Source: Bacteroidota bacterium (GTDB lineage: Bacteria; Bacteroidota; Bacteroidia; Chitinophagales; Chitinophagaceae). From it: DNA of 18,331 bases. The translations under genes were made by a program, and so were the position numbers. The notes under the pieces were generated by a model. It was not told the DNA's origin. It did no database searches and saw only the letters and a program-made list of their open reading frames with translations. This document shows positions 16,513 through 18,331 of the stretch, piece after piece. Position 1 is the stretch's first letter, and each line of letters begins with the position of its first letter. The stretch is from the NCBI GenBank assembly GCA_021824855.1, contig JAKAJX010000100.1, positions 1 to 18,331 on the forward strand, in the 5' to 3' direction.

Positions 16513-17805
16513 ATGGCAAAATCGCTTAGAACTTATAAAACTTCGGCAGTATACATTTTCATTTTTCTTTATACTGTGTTGAATGGTGTTTTACGAAAAT
16601 GGGTATTTGTTAATAATACCCCTGTTGGTAATGTACTCTTTTTAATACAGTTATTATCGCCTTATTTATTTATTGTATTAGATACTGAAGGTTCCAAAAA
16701 AATATTCAACAGTCGTTGGATAAGTGCTTTTTTTATTCTACTTATTATAGAATCTTTCAATCCGTTACAGCTAACTTTTTTTCATGGGATAATTGGGTTT
16801 CTATTGCATTTTAGTTTTTGGTTTGCAGCTTTTTATTATATAGAAAATAGAGATAAAGTACAGTTATATCAAATTATCGATATTTTAGTAATTGTAGGTA
16901 TTGGCGAAATTGTTTTAGCATTTATACAATATCCATTACCTAAAGGCAATTTTTTAAATCGTTATGCCGAAGAAAAAAATGTAGGCAATATTATCTCAGA
17001 AGTAGGAACGGCTGTTCGTGTAACCGGCACTTTTTCTTATATCAGCGGATTTAGTTCCTATCTTTTGTTTCATGCTTATTATGTATGGGCATTAATTAAG
17101 TTACAATATCGCCCTTACGTTACTTTATCATTGATGATAGGAGGATTGATTGCCTGTTTTATGAATGGTTCCAGAGGTGCCACTTATGTATATGAAATTA
17201 TCATGTTATTCTTCTTGATTTTCGAGGCAAGAAGATCTAATATTGGCAGTTTTATTGTGCGGTTAATTGTGCCGTTGGTGATTGCAATATTAGTAATATT
17301 GGCTCGTGGTCAATTGGGTATTGAAAGCAATATTTCTACGGCGTATGACAATTATAGTCAACGTCAGGAATCGGGAATACAATCGGGCGAGCAAAGTGCC
17401 AGAGTTTTTCATGATTGGTATGTAATTACTGATTTTAAAGGAAAATATCCTTTATTTGGTGTGGGATTGGGTTCTACCTATCAGGGCAATAATTTACTTT
17501 TTGGAACATCTGATTATGTTACTGAATACGGATTTATTGAATCGGAATTGGAGCGGTATATTTTAGAAGGAGGTTTTGTATTATTGATATTCAGACTTAT
17601 TTTAACCATTTATTTTTGTAAACGATTATATATTCCTTTTTTAGCCAAATTTTTAGTAGGAGGCTTGCTGTTTATGACTCCCATTGTTTTTAATATTTAT
17701 AATTCAATATTTTCTTTCATTGGTATTACTTTATTAGATCAAGTATATTATCTCAACAGAAGCAATACTTCTATCAACTTATCTTATCGGCGCTTATTTG
17801 CCTAA
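16513..17805 (+). CDS. O-antigen polymerase/ligase-like membrane protein (Wzy-type)
   Basis: This is an integral inner-membrane protein of 430 residues with roughly eleven hydrophobic segments, matching the Wzy polymerase/O-antigen ligase superfamily. It would join lipid-linked repeat units, or ligate glycan to an acceptor, on the periplasmic face. The early segments run from residue 12 to about 140. GSRGATY (219-225) is the familiar S-R-G of the family. A long hydrophilic loop from about 265 to 350 with several Arg, Asp and Glu includes GVGLGSTYQG (316-325), corresponding to the large periplasmic loop. Two or three more helices follow. Polymerase and ligase cannot be told apart from sequence, so no symbol is given. 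It is the only gene of this kind in the window and is followed after 14 bases by another glycosyltransferase. Confidence 0.82.
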   Translation: MAKSLRTYKTSAVYIFIFLYTVLNGVLRKWVFVNNTPVGNVLFLIQLLSPYLFIVLDTEGSKKIFNSRWISAFFILLIIESFNPLQLTFFHGIIGFLLHFSFWFAAFYYIENRDKVQLYQIIDILVIVGIGEIVLAFIQYPLPKGNFLNRYAEEKNVGNIISEVGTAVRVTGTFSYISGFSSYLLFHAYYVWALIKLQYRPYVTLSLMIGGLIACFMNGSRGATYVYEIIMLFFLIFEARRSNIGSFIVRLIVPLVIAILVILARGQLGIESNISTAYDNYSQRQESGIQSGEQSARVFHDWYVITDFKGKYPLFGVGLGSTYQGNNLLFGTSDYVTEYGFIESELERYILEGGFVLLIFRLILTIYFCKRLYIPFLAKFLVGGLLFMTPIVFNIYNSIFSFIGITLLDQVYYLNRSNTSINLSYRRLFA

Positions 17806-17819
17806 TACTATCTCGGCTC

Positions 17820-18331
17820 ATGCATCTTTTATACATCGGAGAAAATCCTATCCAAAATACTCGGCCTTACCGCTTAATGCAGTTGCATCCTTCTCTGCAA
17901 CTAAAAGTAGTATATACCGGAAGTCATACAGCTTTTGCAGCAAAGCAACAGGAGCATATTACTCAAGCAGCATTTGATCTGGATTTATTGAAAGGATATA
18001 CCTCCATTTTGGCAGATGGTAAATGGAGTGTTATTAAAAATGCAGTGAATTGGGCGGATGTTATAGTAATATATGGGCACCATAGCAGCTTATTTAAAAA
18101 AGCGTTATTCTATGGATGTATAAAAAGAAAAAAAATCATCCTTACAACCGATGCTACTTATAAAGAGGCTACCGCACAAAGTAAAGGATGGAAGTTATGG
18201 GTAAAACCTTTTTTGTTACGCTTATTGTATCACCATTTAGCCGATGCAGTTTGGGTGCCTTCTACAGCTTCACAACAATTTTTAGAATCTATTGGTATTC
18301 GTTCATCAGTTATTACGGTTACTCCTTATGT
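17820..18331 (+). CDS. GT4-like glycosyltransferase, N-terminal part (3' truncated)
   Basis: An ATG at 17820 opens a frame that stays open to the window end, giving 170 residues. The translation begins MHLLYIGENPIQNTRPYRL and continues with VIVIYGHHSSLF (81-92), IILTTDAT (105-112) and ADAVWVPSTASQQFLESIG (141-159), followed by VTPY at the cut end. This pattern (a hydrophobic first strand, then an A-x-x-V-W-V-P-S-x-x-x-x-x-x-L segment and a linker) is typical of the acceptor domain of GT4 glycosyltransferases, whose donor domain would lie beyond the window. The start lies 14 bases after the polymerase stop, and no in-frame upstream start is evident. It extends the same transcription unit past the end of the window. 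Confidence 0.78.
   Translation, partial: MHLLYIGENPIQNTRPYRLMQLHPSLQLKVVYTGSHTAFAAKQQEHITQAAFDLDLLKGYTSILADGKWSVIKNAVNWADVIVIYGHHSSLFKKALFYGCIKRKKIILTTDATYKEATAQSKGWKLWVKPFLLRLLYHHLADAVWVPSTASQQFLESIGIRSSVITVTPY

Overview
The window is a dense, one-directional polysaccharide biosynthesis locus. It holds 18 genes, the first and last cut by the window edges, all on the + strand, with no intergenic gap longer than 68 bases. The DNA is visibly AT-rich, start codons mostly lack a Shine-Dalgarno sequence, and the protein families are those common in surface-polysaccharide islands of Bacteroidota. That phylum is an inference from style; no rRNA or other marker gene is present. I saw no tRNA, rRNA, CRISPR array, insertion sequence, convincing promoter or terminator.

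Layout. (1) 1-1515: the tail of an unrecognised protein, then a GT4 glycosyltransferase with a GTG start. (2) 1584-3706: an exostosin-like (GT47-type) transferase and an NAD-dependent sugar-nucleotide epimerase/dehydratase of the CDP-paratose/tyvelose epimerase type. (3) 3728-8259: alternating membrane acyltransferase and glycosyltransferase genes (AT3, GT, AT3, GT), the last three joined by overlapping reading frames. (4) 8256-12263: a GT4 enzyme, a GT2 enzyme, a zinc-finger SAM methyltransferase and a second GT2 enzyme that starts at TTG. (5) 12306-16489: an FkbM-type methyltransferase, a CgeB-like glycosyltransferase, a divergent GT-B glycosyltransferase and a GT-A (GT8-like) glycosyltransferase. 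(6) 16513-end: a multi-spanning Wzy/O-antigen-ligase-like polymerase and the N-terminal part of another glycosyltransferase.

How the genes fit together (inference). The soluble or membrane-attached glycosyltransferases would assemble a lipid-linked oligosaccharide on the cytoplasmic face. The two AT3 proteins would add O-acyl groups, the two methyltransferases would methylate sugars or precursors, and the Wzy-like protein would polymerise or ligate the units on the periplasmic side. Eleven glycosyltransferases (one partial) serve one polymerase, which points to a large or branched repeat unit or to more than one glycan. The initiating phosphoglycosyltransferase, the Wzx flippase, the export proteins and nearly all sugar-nucleotide synthesis genes are not in the window and must lie elsewhere.

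No wholly new type of system is evident. The most notable details are a 24-bp perfect palindrome inside the first gene, an epimerase with Phe where the catalytic Tyr normally sits, the AT3-GT-AT3-GT module, four genes that must start at GTG or TTG, and several glycosyltransferases that lack the standard catalytic motif or fit only loosely into known families.
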